A stretch of DNA of 64,000 nt, taken from Bacteroidota bacterium. Its GTDB lineage: Bacteria > Bacteroidota > Bacteroidia > Bacteroidales > Paludibacteraceae. The notes below the pieces were generated by a model, which saw only the letters and a list, made by a program, of their open reading frames with translations, searched no databases and was not told the DNA's origin. Location of the stretch: contig JAEWAN010000023.1 in the NCBI GenBank assembly GCA_023391625.1, positions 56,046 through 120,045 of the forward strand, given 5' to 3'. Each line of letters opens with the position of its first letter. Position 1 is the stretch's first letter. The position numbers and the translations under genes were made by a program. Positions 41,141 to 49,939 of this stretch are shown here, in pieces.

Positions 41141-42586
41141 ATGAGCTTAAAAAAAAATATAATGTATAGTGGGGTATTGACCTCATCCATATATATACTT
41201 CAATTTATTACCTACCCCTATGTGGCCCGTGTACTGGGTGTATCCAACATTGGTATATGTAATTTTGTCCAGAGTATAGTAAATTATTTTTTATTGTTTT
41301 CTATGCTTGGAATTAATACGTTGGGTGTAAGGGAAATAGCAAAATGTAATGGTGACCAGGAAAAACTGAATCAAACTTTTTCCCGTCTTTTCACACTTAA
41401 TGCCATATCGACACTGGTTGTTTTGTTGGTGTATTTAGTTTCTATTGAGCTCATTCCACAATTTACTGTTTATCGTAAGTTGCTGTACATTGGTGCGGTG
41501 CAAATTCTTTTTAATCTCTTTACAGTAGAATGGCTATTCCGGGGATTGGAAAATTTCAGGTACGTTACTTTACGTACTATGGTAATCCGTGTGTGTTATG
41601 TGCTGGCTATATTTCTTTTGGTCAAAGAAAGCGATGATTATTCCGTATATTTTATTATTTCCGTGGCAATGGTAGTTGCCAATGGTATTGTAAACTGGCT
41701 TTATCGGCGGAAGCTGGTGCGGTTTCGTCTTCCTTCGTTTTCATCAATCAAACTTTACTTCCGTCCTTTTTTGTTTTTGGGTTCTCAGGTGATATTGACT
41801 TCCATGTACACAACGTTTAATGTCGCATATCTGGGTTTTGTTAGTAATGATACCGAAGTGGGGTATTATACTACAGCCACGAAAATAGAACAAATTATAA
41901 TGGTTTTATATTCTTCTTTTACTGTGGTAATGATGCCGCGTGTCAGCGCTCTGATAGAACAGAGCAAACAGGAGGAAGTTAACCGGTTGATAATAAAGTC
42001 CCTTAAGTTGTTATGCGCTTTTGCAGTTCCGATAATCATATTTTCTGAAATATTTGCGGAAGAGATAGTGTTCCTGGTAGGAGGTATTGGTTATGAAGGG
42101 GCTGTTATGCCTATGCGGATAGTTATGCCGCTGTTATTAATCATTGGTATTGAGCAAATATTGATTGTTCAGCTATTAGTGCCGGCACGTGCGGATAAAG
42201 AGGTTTTTCTAAATTCCGTAATAGGGGCAGGAGTGGGTATCGCCCTGAATATCCTGCTGGTTCCGCATTGGCAAAGTGTAGGTTCTGCCGTTGTTTGGAG
42301 CGTGGCAGAGTTGTCAGTATTATTATGTGCATATTATTTTATCAGGAAGCGGTTCCGGCAGATTAAAATTTCCGGTGTATTGACATCCTATATAATGTAT
42401 TTTATTCCTTTGATATTGATTCTTGGCTTTAAATATGTTTTTGCTTTTAGCTGGCTGGTTAATTTGTTGATTGCCGGAGTGCTTACAGTGTTATACAGTC
42501 ATATTGTTTTATATTATTTTATTAAAGACGAGGTATACCGGTCCAGTATAAAATTACTCCTTAAGCACATGCATATTCGAGGTTAG
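41141..42586 (+). CDS. Wzx/RfbX-type polysaccharide flippase
   Basis: 481 aa with 12-14 hydrophobic helices. The start (LKKNIMYSGVLTSSIYILQFITYPYVARVLGVSNIG) and the VEWLFRGLENFRYVTLR segment are typical of MOP-superfamily O-antigen flippases that move lipid-linked oligosaccharides across the inner membrane. A glycosyltransferase gene follows after 123 bp, but no other polysaccharide genes do, so this is an isolated pair rather than a capsule locus. Confidence 0.9.
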   Translation: MSLKKNIMYSGVLTSSIYILQFITYPYVARVLGVSNIGICNFVQSIVNYFLLFSMLGINTLGVREIAKCNGDQEKLNQTFSRLFTLNAISTLVVLLVYLVSIELIPQFTVYRKLLYIGAVQILFNLFTVEWLFRGLENFRYVTLRTMVIRVCYVLAIFLLVKESDDYSVYFIISVAMVVANGIVNWLYRRKLVRFRLPSFSSIKLYFRPFLFLGSQVILTSMYTTFNVAYLGFVSNDTEVGYYTTATKIEQIIMVLYSSFTVVMMPRVSALIEQSKQEEVNRLIIKSLKLLCAFAVPIIIFSEIFAEEIVFLVGGIGYEGAVMPMRIVMPLLLIIGIEQILIVQLLVPARADKEVFLNSVIGAGVGIALNILLVPHWQSVGSAVVWSVAELSVLLCAYYFIRKRFRQIKISGVLTSYIMYFIPLILILGFKYVFAFSWLVNLLIAGVLTVLYSHIVLYYFIKDEVYRSSIKLLLKHMHIRG

Positions 42587-42663
42587 GAGTGTATATGTAT
42601 TTCAAGGGGTTGAGTTTTCCGGATGTATTGGAGGGCTGGATTCCCAGAAACGGACGGATTTTG

Positions 42664-42671
42664 TATCTTTG
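42664..42671 (+). promoter_or_regulatory. -7 promoter element
   Basis: TATCTTTG, 38 bp before the glycosyltransferase start, so the gene can be transcribed separately from the flippase. Confidence 0.6.
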
Positions 42672-42709
42672 ATTTAGTACACGTTTTATATTTGAAAATT
42701 GATTGATAA

Positions 42710-43465
42710 ATGACCATTACATTTATTTGTTGTTTTAATGACCGGCAGCAGTTAGAGTCTATGCTTCTCCCTTCTTTGGATAAGTTGGTCAGTAAGGATG
42801 AGGCGACCGGATATAAGTTTAACCGTATTTTGATAGATAATACCGGGGGACGTTATCGTTGCGCTTCAGAAGCATTTAATACTGAAATAGAATTACACTC
42901 AGAAGAACTGGGAGAAATACTTGTTTTCCTGCATCAGGATATTGCGTTTGATGATGACCGTTTCTTCCGGCATATGATTGATTTCTTTTCCCAACATCCC
43001 AACAGTGTACTTGGTGCGGCCGGAATGCCGGAAGCAGGATGTACTGTGTCCAATTTGAAATATATCAAGACGAAGCAATATATTACTCCGGTTCAGACAG
43101 AGGGTGTAGCTGAGGTTTGTTCTGTGGACGAATGTTGTTTTGCGATACCTCGTGAGTTATTTCAGAAGTTGCGTTTTGACGAAAAGACTTGTTTTCATTG
43201 GCATCTTTATGCAGCGGATTTTTGTTATGATGCCAAGCGGCGTTTTGGTACAGGAGTCTATGTGCTGCCTGATAGCATTTATCATAAACAAGAAGAGGGC
43301 GGTTTAGGATGCGATCAGTATTTCCTGCGTACAATGTGGCGTATGATCAGAAAATACCGTAAGGATTTCGATTCTATCTATTGTTCCTGTTACATTGTAA
43401 AAACCAGTTTCCTGCCTTCTGTGGTACATTTAGCTAAGAGTTACGTCAGGAATATCATTAAGTAA
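42710..43465 (+). CDS. glycosyltransferase (GT-A-like)
   Basis: 251 aa. The N-terminus TITFICCFNDRQQLESMLLPSL begins a GT-A Rossmann-like fold; EILVFLHQDIAFDDDRFF provides the DxD-equivalent (HQDI) seen in Bacteroidetes GT2-like enzymes, and SVDECCFAIPRELF followed by FHWHLYAADFCYDA marks the acceptor side. Probably adds one sugar to a cell-surface glycan moved by the preceding flippase; donor unknown. Confidence 0.8.
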   Translation: MTITFICCFNDRQQLESMLLPSLDKLVSKDEATGYKFNRILIDNTGGRYRCASEAFNTEIELHSEELGEILVFLHQDIAFDDDRFFRHMIDFFSQHPNSVLGAAGMPEAGCTVSNLKYIKTKQYITPVQTEGVAEVCSVDECCFAIPRELFQKLRFDEKTCFHWHLYAADFCYDAKRRFGTGVYVLPDSIYHKQEEGGLGCDQYFLRTMWRMIRKYRKDFDSIYCSCYIVKTSFLPSVVHLAKSYVRNIIK

Positions 43466-43668
43466 TACGACAAATGGCAGGACAATTTGTTGGTATTGTT
43501 TTGATTTAGCGTCTGTAATTACATCAAGCCGATAGTCTGCTGTATGTCGAGTTTTCCTGTATATTTTTAACCTGTCAAGTCAAAATTACTTTGACGGTAG
43601 TTACTTGATGTTATATTGAGAAATGATAAGCAGCAGATAATAATAAATGCTGTGAATAACCGGCTTGG

Positions 43669-44247
43669 TTAATAATATTTCTCAGATCCCCGTGCTATGA
43701 TCAGTTTGTTTGCTTTAGTCATGGATACAAAATAGTTCAGACGTTTGGCAAATTCCTCCGGCCTGCTTCGTGCAGCTTCTATATATGCCAAGCGTATGCG
43801 TTTGTAGGAGTCGGAAAATTGAAGGAAGTGCTCCCATACCATCGGGTCTTGTTGTAATGTTTCAATAATATCAGACGGCAGAGAGTAGGTCTTTTGTATT
43901 TCCGGCAGGACTGACGGAATAATCGACGGGTGTATCAGGTTGTGCTGATGAAGCCATAGTAGTCTTTCTCTGTTCAGTTGAGAGTAAGTGCTTTTCGGAT
44001 TGCGTACGGAGAAGCGTTGCATGTAAAACTGATCGTCATATGTTTTCATTGTGCTGTCTATCCATCCGAAGCATAAAGCTTCTTCCACAGCATCGCTATA
44101 TGAAACCGATTCAATATTGGCTGATTTTCTGGGGAACAGAAGCCATACAAGTCTTTCTTCCAGAAAATGTTGTTCCAGCCATTGTCTCCATTTTTCCCTG
44201 CTTGTAGCGTGGAAGATTTTTTTTTCGCTTGTTTTTGATTTTTCCAT
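43669..44247 (-). CDS. YdeI/OmdA-family protein
   Basis: 192 aa. WRQWLEQHFLEERLVWLLFPRK, YSDAVEEALCFGWIDSTMKTYDDQFYMQRFSVR and a C-terminal helical YIEAARSRPEEFAKRLNYFVSM match the YdeI/OmpD-associated (bacteriocin-protection) family. Cytoplasmic; the molecular role is unclear. Third gene of a minus operon after an HxlR regulator and an acetyltransferase. Confidence 0.87.
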   Translation of the reverse strand: MEKSKTSEKKIFHATSREKWRQWLEQHFLEERLVWLLFPRKSANIESVSYSDAVEEALCFGWIDSTMKTYDDQFYMQRFSVRNPKSTYSQLNRERLLWLHQHNLIHPSIIPSVLPEIQKTYSLPSDIIETLQQDPMVWEHFLQFSDSYKRIRLAYIEAARSRPEEFAKRLNYFVSMTKANKLIIARGSEKYY

Positions 44248-44300
44248 AGTCTTAATGATGTGTTGATTCCGCTTGGTTTTATAAGTTCCTGTTCGGCTTT

Positions 44301-44864
44301 TTAGAGTTCAATTTTATACAGGACATGCTTTTTTAGCGGATGGTGATCCGGAACGTTCGGATGATCAAATTCTCCGGTTTTTTGCATTCCTATTTTCTGC
44401 ATAACCTTTTCCGATGGCTTGTTAATCGTTGCTGTAAAAGAATAAATTTCTTTGAAAAGTTTTTGTTTTTTTGCATATTCCAGACAGGCTTTTGCTGCTT
44501 CTGTTGCATATCCTTTGTTCCAATAGTTAGATTTTAATCGCCAGCCTATTTCTATACCGGGTGCAAAACTCACATTGAAATTAAAATGATGGAATCCGGT
44601 GAATCCGGCGAATTGATGATCATCTTTTACTTCTATGGCAAATAATCCGTAATCGTATCGTTCTATTTCTTCCCGGAAAGTGTTGTATGATTTTTCAGAT
44701 TCTTCAAAAGTAAGGGTTTTGGGGAAATACCTCATTACCTCTTTGTCGCTGTTCATCTCGGAAAAGGGGAGCAAATCTTCTTTTTTCCATTTGCGGAGTA
44801 GCAAACGGGGAGTTTCTATATAGATTTTATCAGAATGGAGAATTGTTTCTTCTGGTTGTATCAT
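44301..44864 (-). CDS. RimJ/RimL-type GNAT acetyltransferase
   Basis: 187 aa. IETPRLLLRKWKKEDLLPF opens a RimJ/RimL-like GNAT; EIGWRLKSNYWNKGYATEAAKACLEYA is the acetyl-CoA loop, and NKPSEKVMQKIGMQKTGEF the C-terminal strand. Its start codon overlaps the stop of the HxlR gene by 4 bp, so translation is coupled. Confidence 0.9.
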   Translation of the reverse strand: MIQPEETILHSDKIYIETPRLLLRKWKKEDLLPFSEMNSDKEVMRYFPKTLTFEESEKSYNTFREEIERYDYGLFAIEVKDDHQFAGFTGFHHFNFNVSFAPGIEIGWRLKSNYWNKGYATEAAKACLEYAKKQKLFKEIYSFTATINKPSEKVMQKIGMQKTGEFDHPNVPDHHPLKKHVLYKIEL

Positions 44865-45235
44865 ATCTTATTTTTTTGTTTTTTCCGGTTATCCGTAATT
44901 TCTTCCACATGGTTGACAGCCCAATTTACTAAAGGCAGGAGGCTGGGCATAAGGTCTTGTCCTAAGTCGGACAGACAGTATTCCACGCGTGGAGGAATTT
45001 CCGCATATACTTTCCTGCATATCAGTCCGTCGGCTTCCAGAGAACGTAATGAAACAGTGAGCATTCGTTGGGATATGTCGGCGATGGTTCTTTGTATATT
45101 GCTGAATCGCATAGTGCCGTTTGTACTGAGTGTGATGAGAATAAGCAAAGACCATTTGTCTCCGAAGCGGCATAGTACTTCCCGTACCGGACATTGTTCG
45201 CTGGGATGAAAATTCTTAAATATTTTTTCGGACAT
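44861..45235 (-). CDS. HxlR-family winged-helix regulator
   Basis: 124 aa. EQCPVREVLCRFGDKWSLLILITL, MRFSNIQRTIADISQRMLTVSLRSLEADGLI and VEYCLSDLGQDL are the HxlR winged helix. Cys15 sits where thiol-sensing members (YodB, HypR) carry their redox cysteine, so sensing of electrophiles or aldehydes is likely. It faces a DJ-1/PfpI gene across a region with a palindromic operator (45335-45351) and starts an operon with GNAT and YdeI genes. Confidence 0.92.
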   Translation of the reverse strand: MSEKIFKNFHPSEQCPVREVLCRFGDKWSLLILITLSTNGTMRFSNIQRTIADISQRMLTVSLRSLEADGLICRKVYAEIPPRVEYCLSDLGQDLMPSLLPLVNWAVNHVEEITDNRKKQKNKI

Positions 45236-45334
45236 AAACTATTCAATATCAGCAATGGTTATCTCTTTGTAATTAGCTTACAGGAGTGTGCGTTCTTGTT
45301 TGTGAAAAAAGGATTCTATATTTTCGCATAACAA

Positions 45335-45351
45335 AAGTAATAAACTTACTT
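45335..45351. promoter_or_regulatory. candidate HxlR operator
   Basis: AAGTAA-TAAAC-TTACTT, a perfect 6-bp inverted repeat in the divergent intergenic region, 36 bp from the DJ-1 start codon. It fits the AGTA-rich palindromes bound by HxlR-family dimers. Confidence 0.6.
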
Positions 45352-45386
45352 ATAATAACTATTGTTTTACTCTTAATTTAACTATT

Positions 45387-45914
45387 ATGGCAAAAAAAGT
45401 AGCAGTTTTAGCTGTAAATCCGGTGAATGGATTCGGCTTATTTCAGTATTTGGAAGCATTTTTTGAAAATGGAATATCGTATAAGGTCTTTGCTGTGGCA
45501 GATAGCAAGAAAATAAAAACGAACTCTGGTGTTACTTTGTTTGCAGATGATGTGATTGCAGATTTAAAGGGACATGAAGATGATTTTGATGCTTTGGTTT
45601 TTGCTTGTGGTGATGCTGTACCTAAATATGGTGATAACGCAGACAAACCGTATAACCGCATAATGATGGAAGTGATAAAGACTTTTGGAGAGAAAGGGAA
45701 GATGATGATAGGGCATTGTGGAGCTGGCTTGATTTTTGATTTGGCTGGTGTGACTTCAGGTAAGAGAATAGCTGTGCATCCTTTGGCTAAGCCTGGTGTA
45801 ACCAAAGGGTTGGCTACGGATGAAAAATTAGAGATAGATGGTAATTTCTTTACAGCTCAGGATGAAAATACGGTGTGGACTATGATAAAACAGGTTATTG
45901 CTGCATTGAAGTAA
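45387..45914 (+). CDS. DJ-1/PfpI-family protein
   Basis: 175 aa. The nucleophile elbow MIGHCGAGLIFDLAG contains Cys111, and the upstream strand has the acidic VFACGDAVPK region. Members act as glyoxalase III, deglycase-like or redox stress proteins. Divergent from the HxlR regulator, which probably represses it; a hairpin follows at 45935-45970. Confidence 0.9.
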   Translation: MAKKVAVLAVNPVNGFGLFQYLEAFFENGISYKVFAVADSKKIKTNSGVTLFADDVIADLKGHEDDFDALVFACGDAVPKYGDNADKPYNRIMMEVIKTFGEKGKMMIGHCGAGLIFDLAGVTSGKRIAVHPLAKPGVTKGLATDEKLEIDGNFFTAQDENTVWTMIKQVIAALK

Positions 45915-45934
45915 ATCAGTAAAGTTTATTGGGT

Positions 45935-45970
45935 CAATTCCTCTCAATCACTTTGGATTGAGAGGAATTG
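45935..45970 (+). terminator. terminator-like hairpin
   Basis: Perfect 15-bp stem CAATTCCTCTCAATC/GATTGAGAGGAATTG with a 6-nt loop; the T-run after it is weak. Confidence 0.7.
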
Positions 45971-46023
45971 CTATTTATGGTAATAACCAGGTTTGGGGAG
46001 AGGTGAGCCTGATAATCTTTTAT

Positions 46024-46031
46024 TATTTTTG
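46024..46031 (+). promoter_or_regulatory. -7 promoter element
   Basis: TATTTTTG inside the 5' part of the longest reading frame, which argues that translation of the PHP gene starts downstream at 46119. Confidence 0.55.
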
Positions 46032-46118
46032 CAATGTGTTTTTACGACCGTTTTTACTGTTTGCGTGATGTGCTTAATGGTAGGAACCGATCTGTTTTTT
46101 CATTTAAAAAAGATAAGA

Positions 46119-46832
46119 ATGGCATTTGAATTGGATTTACATACTCATACGATTGCGAGCGGGCATGCTTTCAGTACTTTGCAGGAAATGGCGCAGGCAG
46201 CTGCGGCGAAACAACTTAAATTATTGGGAATTACGGAACATGCTCCAGGGTTTCCTTACTCCTGCAGTGATGTGTATTTTGAAAATCTTTATATGGTGCC
46301 CCGTCGGATGTATGGAGTGGATTTATTGTTGGGGGCGGAAATAGATATTCTTGATGTTGAGGGGCGGTTAGATATGAATGAGCGACAAATGAAAAGCCTT
46401 GATCTGAGAATTGCCGGAATTCATTCTTTATGTTATCAGGGAGGAACCAAGGAGCAGAATACCGCAGCGATGATTAAGGTTATAAGTAATCCGTATATTC
46501 ATATAATCAGCCATCCGGGAGATGGCACGGCAGAACTTGATTTTACTCCTCTCGTATTGGCTGCAAAGGAGCATCATACCTTACTTGAAATCAATAACAG
46601 CTCTTTAATGCCTGTCAGGCAAAAGACTTCTGCCCGCGGTAACAACCTGGAAATTCTACGTTTGTGCAAATATTATGAAGTGCCGGTGATATTAGGCAGT
46701 GATGCGCATATTTCTTTTGATATAGCGGTTTTTGATTATGCTTTGGAGTTGGTGAGGGAAGTTGATTTTCCTGAAGAACTGATTCTGAATAATGACATAG
46801 AAAAGCTAAAATCTTATCTGAATCTGGAGTGA
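46119..46832 (+). CDS. PHP-domain phosphoesterase (YcdX-like)
   Basis: 237 aa from the Met at 46119. The frame is open back to 45993, but the extra N-terminus is not conserved-looking and spans a promoter element, while MAFELDLHTHTIASGHAFS begins right at PHP motif 1. Further metal-binding blocks: ITEHAPGFP, LLGAEIDILD, GIHSLCY, IHIISHPGDG, LLEINNSSL and ILGSDAHISF. A trinuclear-metal phosphatase of the YcdX type; natural substrate unknown. Confidence 0.9.
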   Translation: MAFELDLHTHTIASGHAFSTLQEMAQAAAAKQLKLLGITEHAPGFPYSCSDVYFENLYMVPRRMYGVDLLLGAEIDILDVEGRLDMNERQMKSLDLRIAGIHSLCYQGGTKEQNTAAMIKVISNPYIHIISHPGDGTAELDFTPLVLAAKEHHTLLEINNSSLMPVRQKTSARGNNLEILRLCKYYEVPVILGSDAHISFDIAVFDYALELVREVDFPEELILNNDIEKLKSYLNLE

Positions 46833-47551
46833 TTTTCCAAGGCCATAGTGCCGGGTTATAGAAAGAATGTGTCCGGCTAGTCAGCCGGACACATCGCACA
46901 CGCCAGAGAAAATTACCTGAAAGTAGATTGATGGGCAATCCGGGAGTTTTCAGGAGTGCACCATTTCCTCTCGTGGTCATATTGTATTTCCCTTTCCTTA
47001 TTTAACATGATGTTTCGGGCAAAGTATGATTCATTGTCGGTTGCATCGGTGCGATATACCGGTAGATGATGTTTTCCTGAATAGCATATTGAATATTAAG
47101 ACTTCATGATGATATATGCTTGCATTTTTGGGCATATGTTCTAATATTTCGTAATACTTGTATAAAGTTCCCTTGAAAGTGTTTTCTCAAAAAGCAGACT
47201 TACAATTTTTACCGGAAAAGGGCTGATTTCAATCGGGATTTTAGAAGATGTAATTATAATATTTATATCATCTGATTCGATTATTCTTGCTATGCCGTTT
47301 TCTCTGCTTATTGGTAAGGTAAACACATCATACAATGAGCATAATCGGAATAGATCCGTTATATCTCATATAATAATGTTTCGCTGTTATTAAAAAGGGA
47401 AATGGTGTGCGTTATCGCACGTTCCGCACATGGTGTAATTTCTTTGCTTTTTATATTAAAAGAACCCCTTGTTATATGGTTTAACCAAACATATTTTCCG
47501 AATAAACAGGAAAAAATGTGTGATTTCGCACATGTGGCGGAAGTTGTAATG
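46833..47551. other. 719-bp stretch without convincing genes
   Basis: Apart from the hairpin at 46867, it holds only small minus-strand ORFs (47141-47335, 64 aa; 47359-47607, 82 aa) that lack recognisable features. Two related palindromes, GTGCG-TTAT-CGCAC (47407-47420) and TGTGTG-ATTT-CGCACA (47517-47532), are present. It lies downstream of a His/Cys-rich gene where relatives often have a TonB receptor; a deletion may have occurred. Confidence 0.4.
46867..46894. terminator. perfect 12-bp hairpin after the PHP gene
   Basis: ATGTGTCCGGCT/AGCCGGACACAT with a 4-nt loop. No T-run on the plus strand, so it may be a weak terminator or mRNA stabiliser. Confidence 0.5.
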
Positions 47552-47881
47552 TTAAGAATACAGAGGTGGCCCGCGTAATTGGTAATTGAATAAATTTCCC
47601 GACTCAATGTCGGTGTTGGGTAATATCGGGTTTATAGTGTAGGCCTGTGTGTATAAAATTAGTTGAATATGTAGAGTTTCTACAAAGCAGGATAAGGTGA
47701 AATGGCATATCGAACATTCGCATTTATCCTGTGAAGAAGCCAGTGTTACTACTTCCGGGACTTTGTGTTGATGTGTATGAATATGGAATGATTTTTTGCA
47801 TAGAGGAAACAGAAAAGTGGCTAATAATAACCATGCGATAAAAATTCTGCATCCGGATTTATGTCTTTGGAAAAAAATCAT
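47552..47881 (-). CDS. small membrane protein with His- and Cys-rich motifs
   Basis: 109 aa. A hydrophobic helix (about residues 12-28) is followed by HIHTHQH (H33, H35, H37, H39), then CECSICH (C54, C56, C59, H60) and a second hydrophobic segment; the end reads LRGPP. The metal-ligand-rich layout resembles small Bacteroidetes proteins found next to metal or haem TonB receptors, but none is adjacent here. The promoter element TAACTTTG (47886-47893, minus strand) ends only 4 nt before the ATG. Metal binding is an inference. Confidence 0.65.
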   Translation of the reverse strand: MIFFQRHKSGCRIFIAWLLLATFLFPLCKKSFHIHTHQHKVPEVVTLASSQDKCECSICHFTLSCFVETLHIQLILYTQAYTINPILPNTDIESGNLFNYQLRGPPLYS

Positions 47882-47885
47882 ACTA

Positions 47886-47893
47886 CAAAGTTA
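47886..47893 (-). promoter_or_regulatory. -7 promoter element almost touching the start codon
   Basis: TAACTTTG on the minus strand, 4 nt before the ATG of the His/Cys-rich gene. Confidence 0.55.
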
Positions 47894-48130
47894 AAATTTT
47901 TTATATAAATAAAAGGCAGTATGATATTCTAAAAAATCATAATTAAATATTTAGTTATCAGAATGCTTTGCTATTGTATCATTTAGAAAATGTATGGAAC
48001 TGGCTTTGTTCTCAGAAATAAAGATGAAAATTGTAGTAAAAATATAAATATGTGGCATGTTTTTTGAAATAAAATATTTATAAATTCATTAGGAAGGATT
48101 TTATAAATAAATTTTAATTGGAAAACACGG

Positions 48131-48136
48131 AAGGAG
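48131..48136 (+). promoter_or_regulatory. strong Shine-Dalgarno sequence
   Basis: AAGGAG 7 nt before the ATG at 48144. Strong ribosome-binding sites are rare in this window, so this gene may be efficiently translated or of outside origin. Confidence 0.6.
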
Positions 48137-48143
48137 AAAAAAC

Positions 48144-48416
48144 ATGAAAGAAGAAGTTCACATTGGGCAGATGATAAATGCCAAATTGAAAGAGCAGGGT
48201 CGGTCGGTGAGATGGTTGGCAGATCAGATACATTGTACGCCGGCCAATGTTTATAAAATAATGAAAAACAGTATTGTAAACATAGATATTCTACTGAGTA
48301 TATCCAAAGCTATGGATTATAACTTTTTGTGTTACTATTGTGCACCTATAAATAAAGAAATAAGCACTATTCCGAGAGAAAAATGTTCTCAGGAAAGATG
48401 TGTGATGTGCAGGTAA
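48144..48416 (+). CDS. helix-turn-helix regulator with Cys-rich tail, paralogue 1
   Basis: 90 aa. IGQMINAKLKEQGRSVRWLADQIHCTPANVYKIMKN is an XRE/Cro-like helix-turn-helix of a kind common in Bacteroidales (single small domain, IHC-x-x-x-NVYKI). Unlike the usual members, which end soon after the DYNF segment, this one continues with CYYC (C63, C66) and CSQERCVMC (C81, C86, C89), enough cysteines for a metal site or redox switch. A paralogue follows 173 bp downstream. Confidence 0.8.
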   Translation: MKEEVHIGQMINAKLKEQGRSVRWLADQIHCTPANVYKIMKNSIVNIDILLSISKAMDYNFLCYYCAPINKEISTIPREKCSQERCVMCR

Positions 48417-48589
48417 ACAGGGAAATATCCCGATTCTGACAAAAGTCTGTTTGTTGATTATATTGATAAATGTAAACCTATAACCTTTTTTGAAATATGT
48501 TTATGTGATTAGAAGATAGATGAAACATATCCTGATTCGATGAAAAAGATTCTATCTGAAATTTTTCTGAATTTAAACCCCTCATAGAA

Positions 48590-48823
48590 ATGACAGAAAA
48601 ACAGCATGTAGGTTTATTGATCCATGATAAACTCAAAAAAGAAGGTAAAACTGTAAAATGGTTGGCGGAGCAGATACATTGTAGCCCCGTAAATGTATAT
48701 AAAATTATAAATAGTCCTAATATAACTACGGCGCATCTTATAGCTATCTCCAAGGCAATGAATTATAATTTTATTTGTTATTATTGTCCGAAGTGTAAAG
48801 AGTGTCTGAAGAAGCTGGAATAA
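48590..48823 (+). CDS. helix-turn-helix regulator with Cys-rich tail, paralogue 2
   Basis: 77 aa, clearly related to the gene at 48144 (HVGLLIHDKLKKEGKTVKWLAEQIHCSPVNVYKII; ISKAMNYNFICYYC). The tail is shorter and has four evenly spaced cysteines, C63-x2-C66-x2-C69-x2-C72, like a rubredoxin-type or zinc knuckle. Tandem duplication followed by divergence of the tails is the simplest history. Targets unknown. Confidence 0.8.
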   Translation: MTEKQHVGLLIHDKLKKEGKTVKWLAEQIHCSPVNVYKIINSPNITTAHLIAISKAMNYNFICYYCPKCKECLKKLE

Positions 48824-49042
48824 TTATAGTATAATTTTGATTTTGGCTCAGATCTGTATTGCAGCATTAGTATGTGCTGACAGATGTTTTTATTGACTGT
48901 ATTCTCTGTTTATTGACTGATTGATAGTATGATAAACAGTATAATATATTTAATACGTGCTTTTATTGTGTTATTATAGCAGGAAATAAACAAAAAGAAC
49001 ATCAAATTTCTTTTTTTTATTTATGTTTGTTATAGTTATTAT
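48824..49042 (+). other. intergenic region with promoter
   Basis: TATGTTTG at 49022-49029 is a likely -7 element for the next gene. Nothing else seen. Confidence 0.45.
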
Positions 49043-49939
49043 ATGCATGTCTTGTCCGATAATATGAGCCTTATGATTAAACTTGCTGATAGCAGCACTG
49101 CCCCGTATATACGTAAAATGTGGCTGGATTGTTTTCACGATTCTCCGGAGTTTATGGATTTGTATTTTTCAGAAAAATACAAAAATGAAAACACGCTCCT
49201 ATATGAAGAAGATGAGAAACCTGTGGCTTCATTGCAGCTGTTGCCTTATCAGTTTTCTTTTTACGGAAAGGAGGTTTCATCCGCTTATATTTCAGGTGCC
49301 TGTACTTTACCGGAATATAGAAAGCGTGGATATATGGGCCGTCTTTTGAATGAGGCTTTTCGCTTGATGCATAGCAGGAACATACCGATTTCTATTTTGA
49401 TTCCGGCAGAAGACTGGTTATACGGTTATTATGCCAGATATGGCTATGCTAAAGTTTTCGAGAAAGGGAATGCTCCTGTATTGTTGTCTCGTATTGCAGA
49501 GTGGTCGCAGGACGAAGTAGATAGGGCATATACGCAGTTTGACGCTTTGTTTCGTAATAAGGATTTTTGCGTACAGAAGACGAAAGAAGACTTTGTTACA
49601 ATTATGAAGGAAATGGAGTTGGAACATTTTCAGCCCAAGACAAATCTTGCCGGGATGGCTCGTATTATTGATGCTGAATATCTGCTTGAGATATTCGCCG
49701 GAAAGCATCAGGGCGAGGCCTTTGAAGTTCAGGTGAAAGATGAAATACTTGAGTTTAATTCCGGTAGATACCGAATTGAAAGGGGATCTGTTGTTAAAAG
49801 TGATATCCTGAGTCCGGATTTACAAACAGTGGATGTGCAGGTGCTTTGTAAATATCTGATGGGAATTTCTGATCCCTTAACCTGTTCTATTCCTTATTTT
49901 GCCCCCCATTCTCCTGTTATGAACCTGATGTTGGAGTAA
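49043..49939 (+). CDS. Eis-like GNAT acetyltransferase with sterol-carrier-like C-terminal domain
   Basis: 298 aa; Mets at 49064 and 49073 are also possible starts, the last giving the conserved-looking MIKLADSSTAPYIRKMW. N-terminal GNAT domain with SAYISGACTLPEYRKRGYMGRLLNEAF as the acetyl-CoA loop and ISILIPAEDWLYGYYARYGYAKV. The C-terminal part (about 200-298) resembles the SCP2-like domain of Eis-type aminoglycoside or peptide acetyltransferases. Substrate unknown. Confidence 0.85.
   Translation: MHVLSDNMSLMIKLADSSTAPYIRKMWLDCFHDSPEFMDLYFSEKYKNENTLLYEEDEKPVASLQLLPYQFSFYGKEVSSAYISGACTLPEYRKRGYMGRLLNEAFRLMHSRNIPISILIPAEDWLYGYYARYGYAKVFEKGNAPVLLSRIAEWSQDEVDRAYTQFDALFRNKDFCVQKTKEDFVTIMKEMELEHFQPKTNLAGMARIIDAEYLLEIFAGKHQGEAFEVQVKDEILEFNSGRYRIERGSVVKSDILSPDLQTVDVQVLCKYLMGISDPLTCSIPYFAPHSPVMNLMLE

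Noticed and set aside
45993..46118. N-terminal extension of the PHP gene
   Set aside because: It contains a TAnnTTTG promoter element, and the PHP domain starts at the Met at 46119.
47359..47607. 82-aa minus-strand ORF overlapping the His/Cys-rich gene
   Set aside because: It overlaps the better-supported gene in another frame and shows no domain, signal or start context.
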